A stretch of DNA of 64,000 nucleotides from Spinacia oleracea (lineage: Eukaryota; Streptophyta; Magnoliopsida; Caryophyllales; Amaranthaceae): the NCBI RefSeq assembly GCF_020520425.1, contig NC_079487.1, forward strand, positions 104,318,141 through 104,382,140, given 5' to 3'. The translations under genes were made by a program, and so were the position numbers. Positions 11,396 to 24,155 of this stretch are shown here, piece by piece; position 1 is the stretch's first letter; every line of letters begins with the position of its first letter. The notes below the pieces were generated by a model that ran no database searches, was not told the DNA's origin, and saw only the letters and a program-made list of their open reading frames with translations.

Positions 11396-14300
11396 GTTGT
11401 ACATTATGGTGATGCATGATTGAATGATTCTTGTACTTTTGTATACGTGACTTCGAAATGTTCCTACAAAAGCATAGATTTTCAAAAATCAAATGTTTTG
11501 TCTTCCTATATTAGTCTAGTTTTCTCGATCGAGTCTCACACAAAAGTATCTCTCAAGCGTCATTGTGGTGTAAAGTATAATTCCCCCATCTTCCCACGAT
11601 TCATGAAACTTGGATTTGTTCTATTTCTCTTTATATGCACTTGTCTTTATTAACTACATGTTGATTTAGGATGGAGGCCATTTTTCGTATCATGTTGTTC
11701 CTAAACACAAACCCTTCTTGAATACATCCTTTTCATACCCATGTTGAACCCCACCCAACTCTACTCCCAAACACAAGCTATAAGCCTTTCTTTGATACCC
11801 CAATCCTTGAACGCTTTATTCATGATGGAAGTAAGGTAGCTTCTAAGCATCTCAAGAAGTCGTGTTGAAGTTCACTCCGTAAATGTACCATGTTTTTACA
11901 TATGTGTTCGTGTTTGTTTTTCGTTTCAATTAAAAAAATCGGAAAAAAAAATGTATGTCCTCTCCTCACTCCAGAAATGAAGCATACACAAATAAATAGA
12001 AAAAATACTTTAGTTCAAAAAAATATTCTCCAAAATGCTTTAAGTGGTTGTATAGCATTCTCTTGAAGCAATCTTCTCGCTTATTTGCCTACACTTGTAT
12101 ATATACGACATATGTTATTTATTCCTAGTGATTGTATTTTTGCCTTATTGATAAGGGTAGTGAAAGTTGAAGTAGTTGATGGATAAATATATACTCCATA
12201 TATATTTATATCTTCCCCTCTCGACGACTTTGTGCACCCAGCTCCGCCCGAGGCAGCAGTAGCACCACGACAACTAGCATCCACCGCATGACACCGCCGC
12301 CCGCCGCTGAGTCCCTCATCCTCGTGCCGCCGTTAGGCCGTGCATGGTGGTGCATACTTCTCTCTCTCTTTTTTCTCCTTTTTTCGGGTTTGATTAGATA
12401 ATAAAATAAAGCAAACCTTAGAAATCCGCGCCTCCAAACATGTATACCTACACAAATAAAATAAAATAAAAAGACGAGGGGAGAACGAGAAATATAAAAA
12501 TAAAACGAAAAGAATAATGAAAATAAGAGTTACTAAAATGAAATAGAAATATAAATTAATTACGAAAACTAAGTTAAATTAACTATAAAATTATTAAAAT
12601 AAGTAAAACAAATAAAATACTAAATTGAGACCTAAAAACTAAGAAAACCCACTAATTACGCTATTTAAGCTACAAAATATAAAATAAAAGAAATAAAGGA
12701 TAAAAATGATAAAAATAGATTAAAAATAGGAAAATAACCTAGAAAAATACGTAGAAACTACCCTAGGAGCATCACCTTTACACTTTCCGTTTTAGTAATG
12801 TTCATTACATTGTGTATTATTTTAGTTTTGGACATGGGATATTTACTACCTTACCCTCTTACCCCACAAAATTTACAATTTTCAGTCTCATGCTTTATTC
12901 ATTTATTTTCTTACACCCACTCACCTTTTTAAACGTTTCTCTTACTTTATCCATATTTTATTATATGTACCCACATTTTTATCTTAATATTGCATGTAGT
13001 AACTATAAAGATCACTATTAAAATGGAGGTAATATATGATAATTTTTTTTGATGGATAAATATTTTAAAGGGTTACATAATTGTTTTTATAGAAGTGCAT
13101 TATTAGTGATTTTGAAGGGGTAATTTTTATTAAATTGAAATATTTTATTACTAAAAATATAATTCGATGTAACTTTTAAACAATTTGACTTAACTGTTAC
13201 CCCGATTTACAATATTTATTGTACATCGCCTTTAAATAAGAATATGTGTACTCAATCGTATAAGCTGGTGGTTAAAGCCCTCAATATTAATTTTATTATA
13301 CTCTATCGGTGTGCTTTAATATACGGAGTAGTATATTTTTTGGAAAAAGTAACGTATAAAAAGAAAAAAAACGTAACCTTGACGAAGAAGTATTTTAACG
13401 ATATTCGGGTATGAATATCATTCATAGTCGATGCTAGATAAATGATGATAACGTAGTGAGTGATTCTCCAACTGCTGGGCCAATATCAACATCCATTGGT
13501 GCTTACGTTGCCGTTAATTCTTCAACTGGGAATTTCAATCACATACTTGATACTTGACAATTGACATACATGCAAAATGCCCCCCACTGCACCCCATAAC
13601 AGAATCTCTCTTTTTTTATCCGCATTTTCTCGAGAATCAATCCTAACATTACGTACAGCAACAATATTATTTTACTCCTCTGTCATTTATTCAACCAAAA
13701 TAACCAAAATATATTTTCTTATTATCTACTGTATTGGAAGCCGGAGATCATAAGTTTCTTAAGCTCCACGCATTATCAGATATTATACTTATTGAAAAAA
13801 CGGATGGAATCTATTACTCCGGTCCAATTCCGGTCTAATTTTCGGTCCGGACCGGACCGTGCACACCCCTAATTATATATATTCCTATTTTGATAAACTT
13901 TTTTTTTTTAAATTCCGTCATTAATTGGCTCAATTTCATGCTTTTGTTACATGTTGCCTTTCAATGTCTCGCTTCCCATAATTCTTGTGTTAATTTATAA
14001 TGAATCTAAATAACATTTAGGAACGCGTTCCCGCTTTGAATATATTGTGGTGTTTATAATTAAAAGATAAGAATGTTCGAATTTTTATATACATATATAT
14101 AAAAAAAAGCGTTCCTTAAAAAGCGCATTTGTGATACGTGATACATTTACTTTCTTAGAAAGATTGTCCTATTCAATATACACATAATTTAAAATAGATA
14201 ACCATGCCTAATCGAACACAACTTAAAATAGATAACCATATGGTACATACCTAATCGAAATAGAGGGAGTGTCATTACATACTCATTCTGTTTCTAAAAC

Positions 14301-14826
14301 CTACTTCTTTAGCTTTTAAACTTAATTGGAGTACATCCTATTTTGAATTTTTTTTCTCTTTTCCGCTAACCCTAATCGCATTCTTCATTTGAATCCTCTG
14401 TTTTTTAGTTGTACCATATGATTTTTGGTACTATTCGCGTGATCATCTCTGGCCTATGTTTATTATATGAATAATAAAGAACATTGTCATTTCTTTAAAG
14501 ATTTCTCTCAACGTATATTTCAATACATAACCTTTTATAATTTCTACCAACATATAATTTAAATTTTTATATTCAAAGCCATACGTGCGTTGAAAAACAT
14601 ATCTAATTAAAATGGAACAGCTAAAAGAAAACATAGGAAATACGAAGGAGAAGTATTATTGATCTCCTCCACAATCCATTAAACATATTTACATTAACCA
14701 CACTTGTAACTTGTAAGTTACATTATTTATTTTCATTTACTACCCTAAAATTAAGTTTTTCTTAACCGACACAAACATAAATGTTGCGAATATTTAGGAA
14801 CGGAAGTAACCCCCACCAAAGAGATA
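11396..14826. other. Intergenic region without recognisable genes
   Basis: AT-rich sequence with only short open frames. 11400-11900 resembles the spacer of the retrotransposon remnant upstream. A GC-rich island at 12220-12345 has no sustained frame. 12790-13040 resembles a decayed MITE. At 13810-13870 a single hAT-like end remains (ggtccggaccggaccgtgca followed by cacccct). Nothing else stands out. Confidence 0.5.
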
Positions 14827-15181
14827 CTCCATCCGTCTCTTTTTGTTTTTTACTTTTTCCTTTTTGGGTGTTTCAAAATGTTCTTTACATTTCATTTTAT
14901 ATTATCACATAAATGATTTAATATTCTATCAAAATTTGTGTCCAATTATTATTTTAACCAATTAAATCCATAGGAACATTTAATCTCTCACACTTTTCCA
15001 TTATGACATTAACTTTTTCTCATTTTCCCAATATCAGAATTTTGATAAGAGTGAAAACATTATAAATAAACGTAACTTTCCTCGTTTACATAAAAACTAA
15101 GAAGAATCTCAATGCACATTAATTAGTCGTTAAAACGCGTGCAAAATACCAAACGTAAAAAACAAAAAGAGACGGAGGGAG
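14827..15181. mobile_element. Stowaway MITE upstream of the pyrophosphatase gene
   Basis: 355 bp with terminal inverted repeats CTCCATCCGTCTCTTTTTG (left) and CTCCCTCCGTCTCTTTTTG (right, other strand) that continue for about 30 bases. TA target duplications sit at 14825-14826 and 15182-15183. It has no coding capacity. It lies in the proximal promoter region of the downstream gene, roughly 150-250 bases before the likely transcription start. Confidence 0.85.
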
Positions 15182-15339
15182 TATCTATGATTTATACCAA
15201 GTATAAATAAGTATTTATTTAATAAAAAAAAGTATAAAAAAGTATTAGTAGTAAAAGGACAAATATCATGAGAAATAATATCACGAAAATACTAATTTAA
15301 GAGGTGGAATATTTTTCCATAATAAAAGTATCAAGTTTG

Positions 15340-16612
15340 GCTTAAAATAGCAGTGAAAGTGACAGAGAGCGGGAACGCGTTGCTCTTTCTCCTTCTTCCC
15401 AGCTTTCCTTTGCTTGAGCTCACAGTCATTTCTCTTCCTTTCTCCTTTTTCTCTCTCTCCATTCTTCCTTTTTTTCAAGCTTATATACCAAGCGATCTGC
15501 AACATTTCGAGATCTGAGCTTCTTTCTCTCTCTCTCTCAAACATCTTCCTCTTCTCATTCACAGGTAATTTTGTTTTTGTATTTTTGCTTCAATTTTCTT
15601 CGAAACTAGTCGATTTTTGTTTCTTCTTGCTGGTATGATGATTCATTGATTCAGCTGTGTTGTTTGATTTTGTTCTTGAGTTAATTTGTTTGATTTTTGC
15701 AACTCATTTTGAACTTCTTGGGCTAATTTTTTAGTAGTTTCGATTTGGCATTTGTCATTTCTAGTGGCGAGTTATTCAATTTAATTTCGTGTCGGTCGGC
15801 TCGAATTTGTGTCTGTTGTCAGATTGTTCTATCATAAAAAAAAAAATCAATTTAGACAAATACTCTTACTTATAGTTTAATTGATTTAATCTTTGGGTCG
15901 GGTTGACTCGGGTCGGCTAAATTAAGGACGAGGGTCTAATTTGGGTTACTTTAATTTAGGTTTAGAATTTAGATCGAATCGAATCAAGATACTGTGTTCT
16001 AGTCGGTTTTGACAGGTCTACGTCCCACTCGTTAGGGTAATTATGCTACAAAGTACCAACTACACACCCTACCCCTAAAAGATCGTCCCATATTGATTTT
16101 TAGTTGTTGTGAGTGTCCTACTTACCTTAAAATGTTACTTTCCCGCTCACCGTATTAAATAAAGTGAAATTTGATCGACAATCTTTTAGAAATCGAAAGT
16201 AAATTTCTTCTTGCCTTTAACAAAGAATGAGAAAAATTCATTAGAATAAAGCCCTACAGCTTAAAACACTAGTTTAAAACTCAAGTTTAGAATAAAATAT
16301 TTTAAGGACTTGAGAGAATCTAGTTTATGTCCACATGATTGAGGTGTCATTTAACATTTGGTTTATTTAGTTGCAAGTTGTAGTTCTATACTACTACTCA
16401 TATATTTTTAATCTCAACATTTGATTAATAAATTATAAATATTGTAAGAATTTAAGGTATTTTTGTTATGAAAATTTAGACATCTAAGGTCCAGTTTTGT
16501 TGCTAGAAGGGTAGCCTTGTTTTAGTTGCAGTGTTGCACATTGGTTGTTGTTGTTATTTAAATGTTGATGGAGCTCAATAACAAGTGAGGTTCCTATCTG
16601 CAGTTTCAAAAC
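15340..16612 (+). promoter_or_regulatory. 5' UTR and leader intron of the pyrophosphatase gene
   Basis: A pyrimidine-rich leader (15380-15564, long TCT/CTT tracts) ends in acag followed by a gtaatt donor at 15565. The leader intron runs to ctatctgcag at 16603. The second exon begins nine bases before the start codon. Long 5' UTR introns are common in highly expressed plant genes. The transcription start is not fixed; the nearest AT-rich core-promoter candidate is around 15310. Inside the intron, 15890-16022 resembles a decayed hAT-like element (gggtcgggttgactcgggtc ... ttttgacaggtct). Confidence 0.6.
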
Positions 16613-19600
16613 ATGGTTTCTACCATTGATACTGAGACTAAGACTGAAACTAAGACTGAGACAAAGGAGGTTGAGAATTCGACATACAAGTACTCCAGGC
16701 ATCCGCAATTGAATGAGAGGATTCTTTCATCCATGACCCGTAGATCAGTTGCTGCACACCCTTGGCATGATCTGGAGATAGGTATATTATTGTTCCATAT
16801 GGTCATTTGATCGTCATGTTATGTTTTGGATGTTTGAACTGTCCATTTAGTTATGTGTTCCTTTCGTTAAGTTCTTTGTTCTTGTTTTTTTGTTGTTGGT
16901 GCTTATGTAGGTCCTGGAGCTCCTGTGATTTTCAACTGTGTAAGAACTCTCAACTATCATTTAACATGCCAATACTCAATTTCCTTTGTATATTGGTTCT
17001 TTTTGTTTCTGTTTTTTGACACGAGATGTCATTCCTGTAAAAAATTTGGGTATATGCATATACTATATTTATTGTAAAATGATGTAGTCGTTGCATATTA
17101 GATAACGAGTTAAAACTTACATTTGACATCCCCTTACCCCGCATAGGATGGACCTGTTTAGAGGCATTTGGATGATATTGAGGCTGATGTGAAATTGTGA
17201 ATATTGGTGTTGAGAGGTACAATTGATAAGATCCCAAGGGTTACATTGACCTTGCCTTACCTAACAGGCTAATTAGGATAGAATGTCTTCAAAATATTTT
17301 TGGGAAATATTGTTGTTGATGTTGAATATATGCTCCCGAGACAAAAGTCATGATGAAGATTGGAGGAACATTATTTAGATTAATGTTGGAACCAAAGAAA
17401 ATAGAAAATTAGTCATTATGGAAGTTACTCTTAAGTGACTGCCTGTTTCAGTCTGCACTGCATTTTCGAAATAGTCATTCCTGGAAAAAAGAAAAGAAAA
17501 ACTGATGCTGTCATTTGTATCAGCTACTATCTTAACACTTAAGCAAGTTGTAAAAAAAGTTAATTAGATGTTGTGGCACATGATTGACTTTCTCTATTAA
17601 TGGATATGCAAATTGCTGAAGAATGTGCATAAGCATATACCTTCCTTCAAAAGGAGAGCAAATGTTATAGCAGGATCTTTATAAGCTCCACTTATGTGCC
17701 TTTTTCGCTTTTAGTGTTTGCATCTTTCTTTTCTCCTTTTCTCTAAAGATTTCCCATTACTTGTAGGCTTTGTGATTGTCCAACTGTTTGCTTAGTGTAT
17801 TGGCACTTACTCACTTAGCCTCTTATGAATATTCTTGTTTCCTCATTGCTTGCTAAGCAACCCAAGCACAGCCGCACAGGACAGATAAATTTGATTTATT
17901 CTGTTGTTTTCAGAAGAACTTTTTTTAACAATCCTAAATTTGAATTTATCCTTGACATATATATTCATGGGATACCATCAGCTTGTTTTCCCAGTTCGTG
18001 GTTAAAAACTAAACATAAGAAAAAGAAAGCAACAAAAGGCCCTCTGTTATATAACTAATGTTTGATGAAACAGTATCATATAAATCTTTATGACTATGCA
18101 TGAAATAGGTTTCTTTTCTTCTGGAAACAGTGGATTATAGAAAGGTTATCAAATTGGGACAAGTTCAACTTCTTATCTTAAGTATTTACATAAATCCCAT
18201 GGAAATTTTCAATAATGTTTTCATTGATTGACACACGTCTTCTTTAATCAGATTTTCATGCTAGAAAATCTTTATCATTCCTTACAGCGCGCCGTGGTTC
18301 CTTCAATAGCAATAGAAACCTGTAGTGGCTTTGCTTTTACTCAACTTTCAGTCATCAAAATTTAAGATTTATTGGCTTTTATCTCCTGGGCAGTATCTGC
18401 TTAAGTACCAAGCTTAGTTGCAGTTTTCACTTTTCACTGCATGAACATGTCTATCCAAAATAAAGCTTGAAAAACTGAAGATCTGGAGCATTACATTTAG
18501 GTTTTTAAACAGAGTTAATCAGTATGAAGGTACTGATCAACCTTCAAATTACCAAACCTGAATGCAGTTTCCACCAGATGAACATATCTAATATCTATAC
18601 AAATTAAAGCTTGCAATATTGAAGATTTGGAGCATCAGAGAGTACATTTATGTTCCTAATTCCTAAATAGTGTTAATTCAGTATGAAGATATTGTTCAGG
18701 CATTCATGCATCTCTGTCTCCTGCAGGTCATTGAAATAGCTAGAGGAAGCAAGGTGAAATATGAACTAGACAAAAAGACGGGTTTGATTAAGGTGTGAAA
18801 TTGAGCTTGGTTATATTTTCCACTTGTTATGGCTCATTTGAGATTAATATTATAACATCACAAACCATTCTCGTGCAGGTTGATCGTATCCTTTATTCAT
18901 CAGTTGTCTATCCCCACAATTATGGATTCATCCCTCGAACTCTTTGTGAAGACAGTGACCCCATGGATGTCTTGGTTATCATGCAGGTACTTTTAGATGA
19001 AATATATATGCTGACATATATTTGCGTTTTTTATATCTAAGAACTTTCACTGTCAATTTAGTGCCAACTTTTCAGTGTAACGACAAAAGATAAAATCGGG
19101 CAATGTCAAAAAGAGATATAGCTGTGTTGTCATGTGGCCATGTCCATAAGATCAAAACTGTTTTGTAATTTCAATTGTTAACTAGCATTGTCTTGATGAG
19201 AAACTTTGAAACCCATCAGCTCAAAGACTTATCATACAAGTTTTACTTGATGCAATTCAAATGTCTGTGGTCTTCACGAGTTTATAGTGGGTTGCTGACC
19301 TTGTTGTGAATTCAATATCACATGAATCTGTCCTTTTCTCATATTTACATCTCCATGTCTTTATTTTGTGCCTTTTATGGACTTTCCATGTCTTGTTACA
19401 TGTTCTGCAAAGTTCAGTCATTATATTTACTGCTTACATTTGGAGCTTGGCTTATAAATTTCCATAAATGTATGGTTTTTCGAAACATGTAGGAGCCTGT
19501 TCTTCCAGGATGCTTCTTGCGGGCTAAAGCCATTGGATTGATGCCTATGATTGATCAGGTTCTTGTGTTTATCCTAAAGTAAATATTGCTTGTAAATTAA

Positions 19601-20495
19601 AGAAAGTTGCTAATCTTTCTTTGTTCAGGGGGAGAAAGATGACAAGATAATTGCTGTTTGTGCTGATGATCCCGAGTACCGTCATTACAATGACATCAAG
19701 GAGCTCCCACCACATCGTTTGGCTGAGATTCGTCGCTTCTTTGAAGATTGTATCCTTTACACATTTTTTTTTGTTTGTTCCCAAATCCCATAACAACAAG
19801 CGCATCCAAGTGTCACCAGTTCAATTCCTGCTCATTTTTCCAGTATCAATCTATATACTGTGCATTTTCAAGAATCTTGTACTTCAAATTATTTTTTCTT
19901 TGACAAATTTTTTCAGACAAGAAAAATGAGAACAAGGAAGTTGCAGTTGATGATTTTCTGCCGTCGACTAAGGCTCATGAGGCAATCCAACACTCCATGT
20001 ATGTTTTGTTCCTTACTATCCAAGATCTAATTAATTGTTATTTTTACTTTTATTTTCTGCTCAGTATCCATCTCTTAATTAAAGATTTAAAGTAGTTGTG
20101 TGTCGGAAAGTTTTAATGATAATATAGACTTGATATAAGTATGTGATTAAGATATACGAAGTACTTACTACCCCATTGGGATGTGATACTCAACAAGGAA
20201 AGGAGAGGTGTGTATGACCTCATGTCTTTTTGACATCCGTAAAATAAATTTGGGGTGTAACACCCAACAAGGGACGGAGGAAGTATGTTTTTAAGCTTTC
20301 ATGTGTCTTTTTCTGACTTCCAAAATTGCTAATCAAGACTAAGTTACTAGAGACTTGAACACATTCTGCTATATATTGGTCAAATATGTTACTACAATGC
20401 GGTATTTGCCATAGTCTAGAATGATCTCACATCTATGTTTTGTTTTGTGAAGGGATCTTTACGCAAACTACGTTGTGGAGACCTTGAGGCGGTAG
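16613..20495 (+). CDS. Soluble inorganic pyrophosphatase (family I)
   Basis: Hydrolyses pyrophosphate to two phosphates with Mg2+, pulling biosynthetic reactions forward. There is no transit peptide, so it probably acts in the cytosol. Eight coding exons follow the leader exon: 16613-16781, 16911-16939, 18727-18792, 18879-18986, 19493-19558, 19629-19749, 19917-19998 and 20453-20495. All introns are GT-AG and the exons join in phase to 684 bases, 227 aa plus a stop, the usual size for plant soluble PPases. The family signature DSDPMDV is at residues 113-119. YPHNYGFIP (99-107), VKYELDK (76-82) and EKDDK (148-152) supply the expected metal- and phosphate-binding residues. The N-terminus carries three TETK repeats (7-18) before the conserved core. 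The ATG chosen is the first after the leader intron. All key residues are present, so it should be functional. Which paralogue it is cannot be said. Confidence 0.95.
20164..20283. mobile_element. Small MITE-like element in the last pyrophosphatase intron
   Basis: About 120 bp with imperfect inverted ends (left cttactaccccattgggatg; right, other strand, cttcctccgtcccttgttgg) and TA on both sides. The inner inverted copies of 'caacaagg' support a foldback element. Decayed. Confidence 0.45.
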
Positions 20496-20903
20496 TATTC
20501 TTTGATCAAGTGGATATGGAAAAGTTTTGTATTATAAGCCCTCTGAAATTGAACAAAGTATTCAAACAGGTGTATAACCTCTTCTGTTGAAATCAAAATC
20601 CAGTGAAATGTAGAAACTTTGATGACATACTCTTATTCCATATGCTTCTTTGAGTTGAATTCTTACATGTTTGTAATAACAATCTCAAGCATTGTAATAG
20701 TCCACATGTGAATTGTCTTTCTTCTGTTTTTATCACCATTTTTTGTTCTTTTTTTCCCGTGTATTTCTATTATATCGTGTCAATAACAGGCAGCTTTTAT
20801 TCTCAATGTGCTTTGATTCATTGACGAAGATGAGTAGGAAAATGGGTTTGAATGGTGTGCATTTTCGCCTCCATTTTTAGGTAAATGAAGAGCAAAAGTA
20901 CTA
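20496..20903 (+). other. 3' UTR and downstream region of the pyrophosphatase gene
   Basis: Non-coding. T-rich stretches and ttgtaataac-type signals near 20670-20700 are plausible polyadenylation signals. The stop codon is about 400 bases from the transposon nest. Confidence 0.5.
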
Positions 20904-20935
20904 CTTTCTCCGTTTCGTAATAGATGCATCATTTC

Positions 20936-21724
20936 TGTTATAAATGAAGGACCTTTTAGGCTTGAATGTTGATTTGTATGACAATTTGATGTTTGAATAA
21001 TGAGAAGAAATAATTAAAGAAATTAAAACACACACAAAGATTTAAGGTGGTTCACTCTTCAATGAGCTACATCCACCATGAGGGAGGGTTTGGAGCTTGT
21101 ATTACTCTTCAATGGAGAAAGGATTACAAAGAGGAATTCTCAAAGGTGAAGAAGAGAGAATTCTTAGATCTAGGGTTTCAACCTCACTTGTGTTTCTCTC
21201 TCTTAATTCTTAAAATCTCATTACATTTGGTATTTATAGTGTTACACATCAAACTAATCTAAGGGACAAGAAAAGGCCACGTCGATTGAACCTTGCGGAG
21301 AAGAAAACAGTTTACCAGCAGAGTTCGGTCGAACCTTTAAAGGGTTCGGCCGAACCAAGGTCAGGTTCGGCCGAACTTACCCAAAGTTCGGGCAAACCTC
21401 CCAAAACAAAGCTACTGACTTCAGGTTCGGCCGAACCACCAAAGAGTTCGGCCGAACTTCCAGCAGGTTCGGCCGAACCTCCAGCAGATTCGGCCGAACT
21501 TCCCCTGCTGCATGACAGCTTCTCGTAAAACAGTCATAACTCCCTCATTTCTCATCCAAAATGAGATTATGACCAGGCGTTGGAAAGCTATTGTGCCAAG
21601 CTTTCACCTCCAACTTGAATCAACTCAATCTAATGAGTAGATCATGAAATATGTCCATTTGAAGTCAGACCTTCCACTATAACACCCTAACATCCTTCAA
21701 GGAAGATTCGAGGCACACATAACA
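20936..21724 (-). repeat. 3' LTR of the nested copia element (789 bp)
   Basis: On the plus strand it begins tgttataaatgaagg and ends cacacataaca; it matches 40444-41190 closely. It has a cluster of TTCGGCCGAAC palindromes (21320-21500) and is 42 bases longer than the other LTR because of extra palindrome units. The polypurine tract (minus strand aaggtggagaat) adjoins it at 21725-21736. Confidence 0.92.
21310..21510. repeat. TTCGGCCGAAC palindrome cluster in the copia LTR
   Basis: The 11-base palindrome-like unit ttcggccgaac and one-base variants (ttcggctgaac, ttcgggcgaac, ttcggtcgaac) occur about ten times with spacing near 21 bases. The same cluster with fewer units is in the other LTR at 40830-40965. 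Each unit is self-complementary. Confidence 0.8.
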
Positions 21725-21814
21725 ATTCTCCACCTTGACTTGAATCCTCCACACTTCCTCATAATGCAATACCAGACTATACTCCAAACACGCTCCCAAC
21801 AAGCCCTTATGGGC

Positions 21815-23791
21815 TTACATCGACCATGGAGAAAGACCAACTAAGTCCACACACAAAGTGAACTTAGTTGTCGGCAAAGGCTTTGTCAACATGTCGGCGG
21901 GATTCTCCTCGGTACCAATCTTCTTCAAGAGCAATTCTTTCTTAGCTATCACATCTCGAACGAAGTTGTACTTTATGTCAATGTGCTTGGTTCTCTTGTA
22001 GAATGTGTTTTGATTCTTAGCCAAATGTATGGCACTTTGACTATCACAAAACACGGACACCAAGCTTGAATATGGACTAAAATCTCCCACTAGACCCTTG
22101 AGCCACTTTGCTTCTTTGAATGCTTCGGTAATAGCCATAAACTCGGCCTCTGTAGTTGAAAGAGCTACAACATCTTGTAGCGTTGATTGCCAACTCACGG
22201 CCGTACCACCCAAAGTAAAGACATAGCCGGAAGTAGATTTTCGGTCATCCAAATCACCTCTATAATCCGAATCACAAAAGCCCTCAAGTCCGTTTGCATT
22301 TCTACCAAACTCAAGGCAAACGTTTGAGGTACCCTTCAAGTACCTCAACAACCACTTCACGGCTTCCCAATGGACCTTTCCCGGTCTTGACATATACCGA
22401 CTAACCATACTCACCGCATGAGCTATATCCGGTCTTGAACACACCATGGCATACATCACACTTCCAACCGCACTAGTGTATGGAATGTGAGTCATGGACT
22501 TTTCTTCTTCCTTGGATTGAGGACTAAGCTCCTTTGAGAGCTTAAAGTGAGAACTCAATGGAGTGGAAACGGGTTTTGCATGCACCATGGAGAAGCGCTC
22601 AAGCACCTTCTCAATGTATCTCTTTTGACTAAGATACAAAACACCCGCATTCCTATCACGAATAATCTCCATACCAAGAATCTTCTTGGCTTCACCAAGA
22701 TCTTTCATATCAAACTCACTTGCCAACAACTTTTTCAAGTTGTCAATCTCAATCATATTCTTGCAAGCCACCAACATATCATCTACATATAAGAGCAAGT
22801 AGATGAAGGAACCACTCACAAGTTCTTTGTAATAGACACAACTATCAAAAGAGATCCTTGTGAAATCATGTGCCAACATGAACGAATCAAATCGTTTATA
22901 CCATTGCCTTGGAGATTGCTTCAAGCCATACAAGGACTTTAAAAGATGACACACATGATTTTCCTTCCCTTTCTCCTCAAAACCTTCCGGTTGCTTCATG
23001 TAGATCTCCTCCTCCAAATCCCCATGGAGGAATGCGGTCTTCACATCAAGTTGGTGTAGCTCCAAGTCTTCCATAGCTACCAAGGCAAACAACACCCTTA
23101 TGGATGAGTGTTTCACAACCGGAGAAAATACTTAATGAAAGTCAACACCTTCAATTTGTGTGAAACCTCTTGCAACAACTCTTGCCTTGTAGACGGGACC
23201 ACCCGATTCCGGTGTACCTTCCTTCTTCTTGTACACCCACTTGCACCCAACAATTCTTTTGCCTTTCGGTGCAATGCATAAGCTCCAAGTATTGTTCTTG
23301 TGCAAGGACTCCATTTCTTGCTCCATGGCCATCAACCACTTGCCGGCATCATTTAGAGACATTGCTTCCTTGAATGAACAAGGATCATCATTATCGGTCT
23401 CCACTTGACTTGCAACGGAGAGAGCATATTGAACATAATCACACTCCTCAATGTATCTACTTGGAGGCTTGATTGGTCTCTTTGCTCTTTCTTCGGCAAT
23501 AGATTTCTTTTGAGCTTGTGGTGTCGCTTCACGAGGTCTCCTTGATGAGGGACCATCTTCATGTGAATGCTCATCTAGCTCCACCTCCTCCTCGGTATCA
23601 TGGTGTGAACCTACATCATTGCAAATAGAAAGCTCCTTTCCCGGAGTGATCATACAATTTTCATCAAAAACAATATCTCTAGAAGTTATGACTCTTCTAG
23701 ATTGGTTACACCATACTCTATAACCTTTAACTCCTAAACCATAGCCAACAAAAATACATTTTTTAGCTCTAGGTTCAAGTTTACCATCACT
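21815..23791 (-). pseudogene. pol C-terminal part: reverse transcriptase and RNase H
   Basis: Continues the integrase frame on the other side of the CACTA, starting SDGKLEPRAKKC. The integrase C-terminus and spacer run to about 23330. The reverse transcriptase has the YKARVVARGFTQIEGVDF block and then an in-frame TAA at 23132-23134, where the family normally has a glutamate codon. The frame continues with LDVKTAFLHGDLEEEIYM, the active-site block LLLYVDDMLVA, and the RNase H region (FCDSDYRGDLDDRKSTSGY, STTEAEFMA, FCDSQSAI). It ends with MLTKPLPTTKF. There is no frameshift anywhere; the stop and the insertion are the only breaks in this half. Confidence 0.9.
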
Positions 23792-23805
23792 CACTAGAGG
23801 AAAAA

Positions 23806-24155
23806 AGCTCAAGTGCGGGCTCATTTTAAGGGGTTAAGTGCGGGCTTTTACATGTGCAGCACATGGCGTGCTCGCACTTGATGTTTCTCAAGTGCTGCCA
23901 AAATATTGGCAGCACTTGATGCTTCAAGTGCTGCCAATTTACAAAATGAGCCCGCACTTGACAAAGTTGGTGCTGCCAATTTTGCAATATGAGCCCGCAC
24001 TTGACAAAGTTTGTGCTGCCAATTTTGGAAATTAGCCCGCACTTGACAAATTTGGTGCTGCCAATTTTGAAAATTAGCCCGCACTTGACATAAAAATGGG
24101 CAGCACAAACATAAAAAAAAGCCGCACTTGATATATAAATGAGCCGCACTTGATC
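23806..24155. repeat. Left subterminal repeats of the CACTA element
   Basis: About a dozen copies of the core cgcacttga / tcaagtgcg. Four occur in a regular array of 42-43 bases (gcccgcacttgacaaa followed by gtgctgccaatttt, cores at 23951, 23994, 24036 and 24078). Divergent and inverted copies lie nearer the tip. Confidence 0.85.

Noticed and set aside
15281-15638. Frames of 93 (-) and 74 (+) codons around the pyrophosphatase leader
   Set aside because: Low-complexity CT/GA translation of a 5' UTR; the splice signals assign this region to the leader exon.
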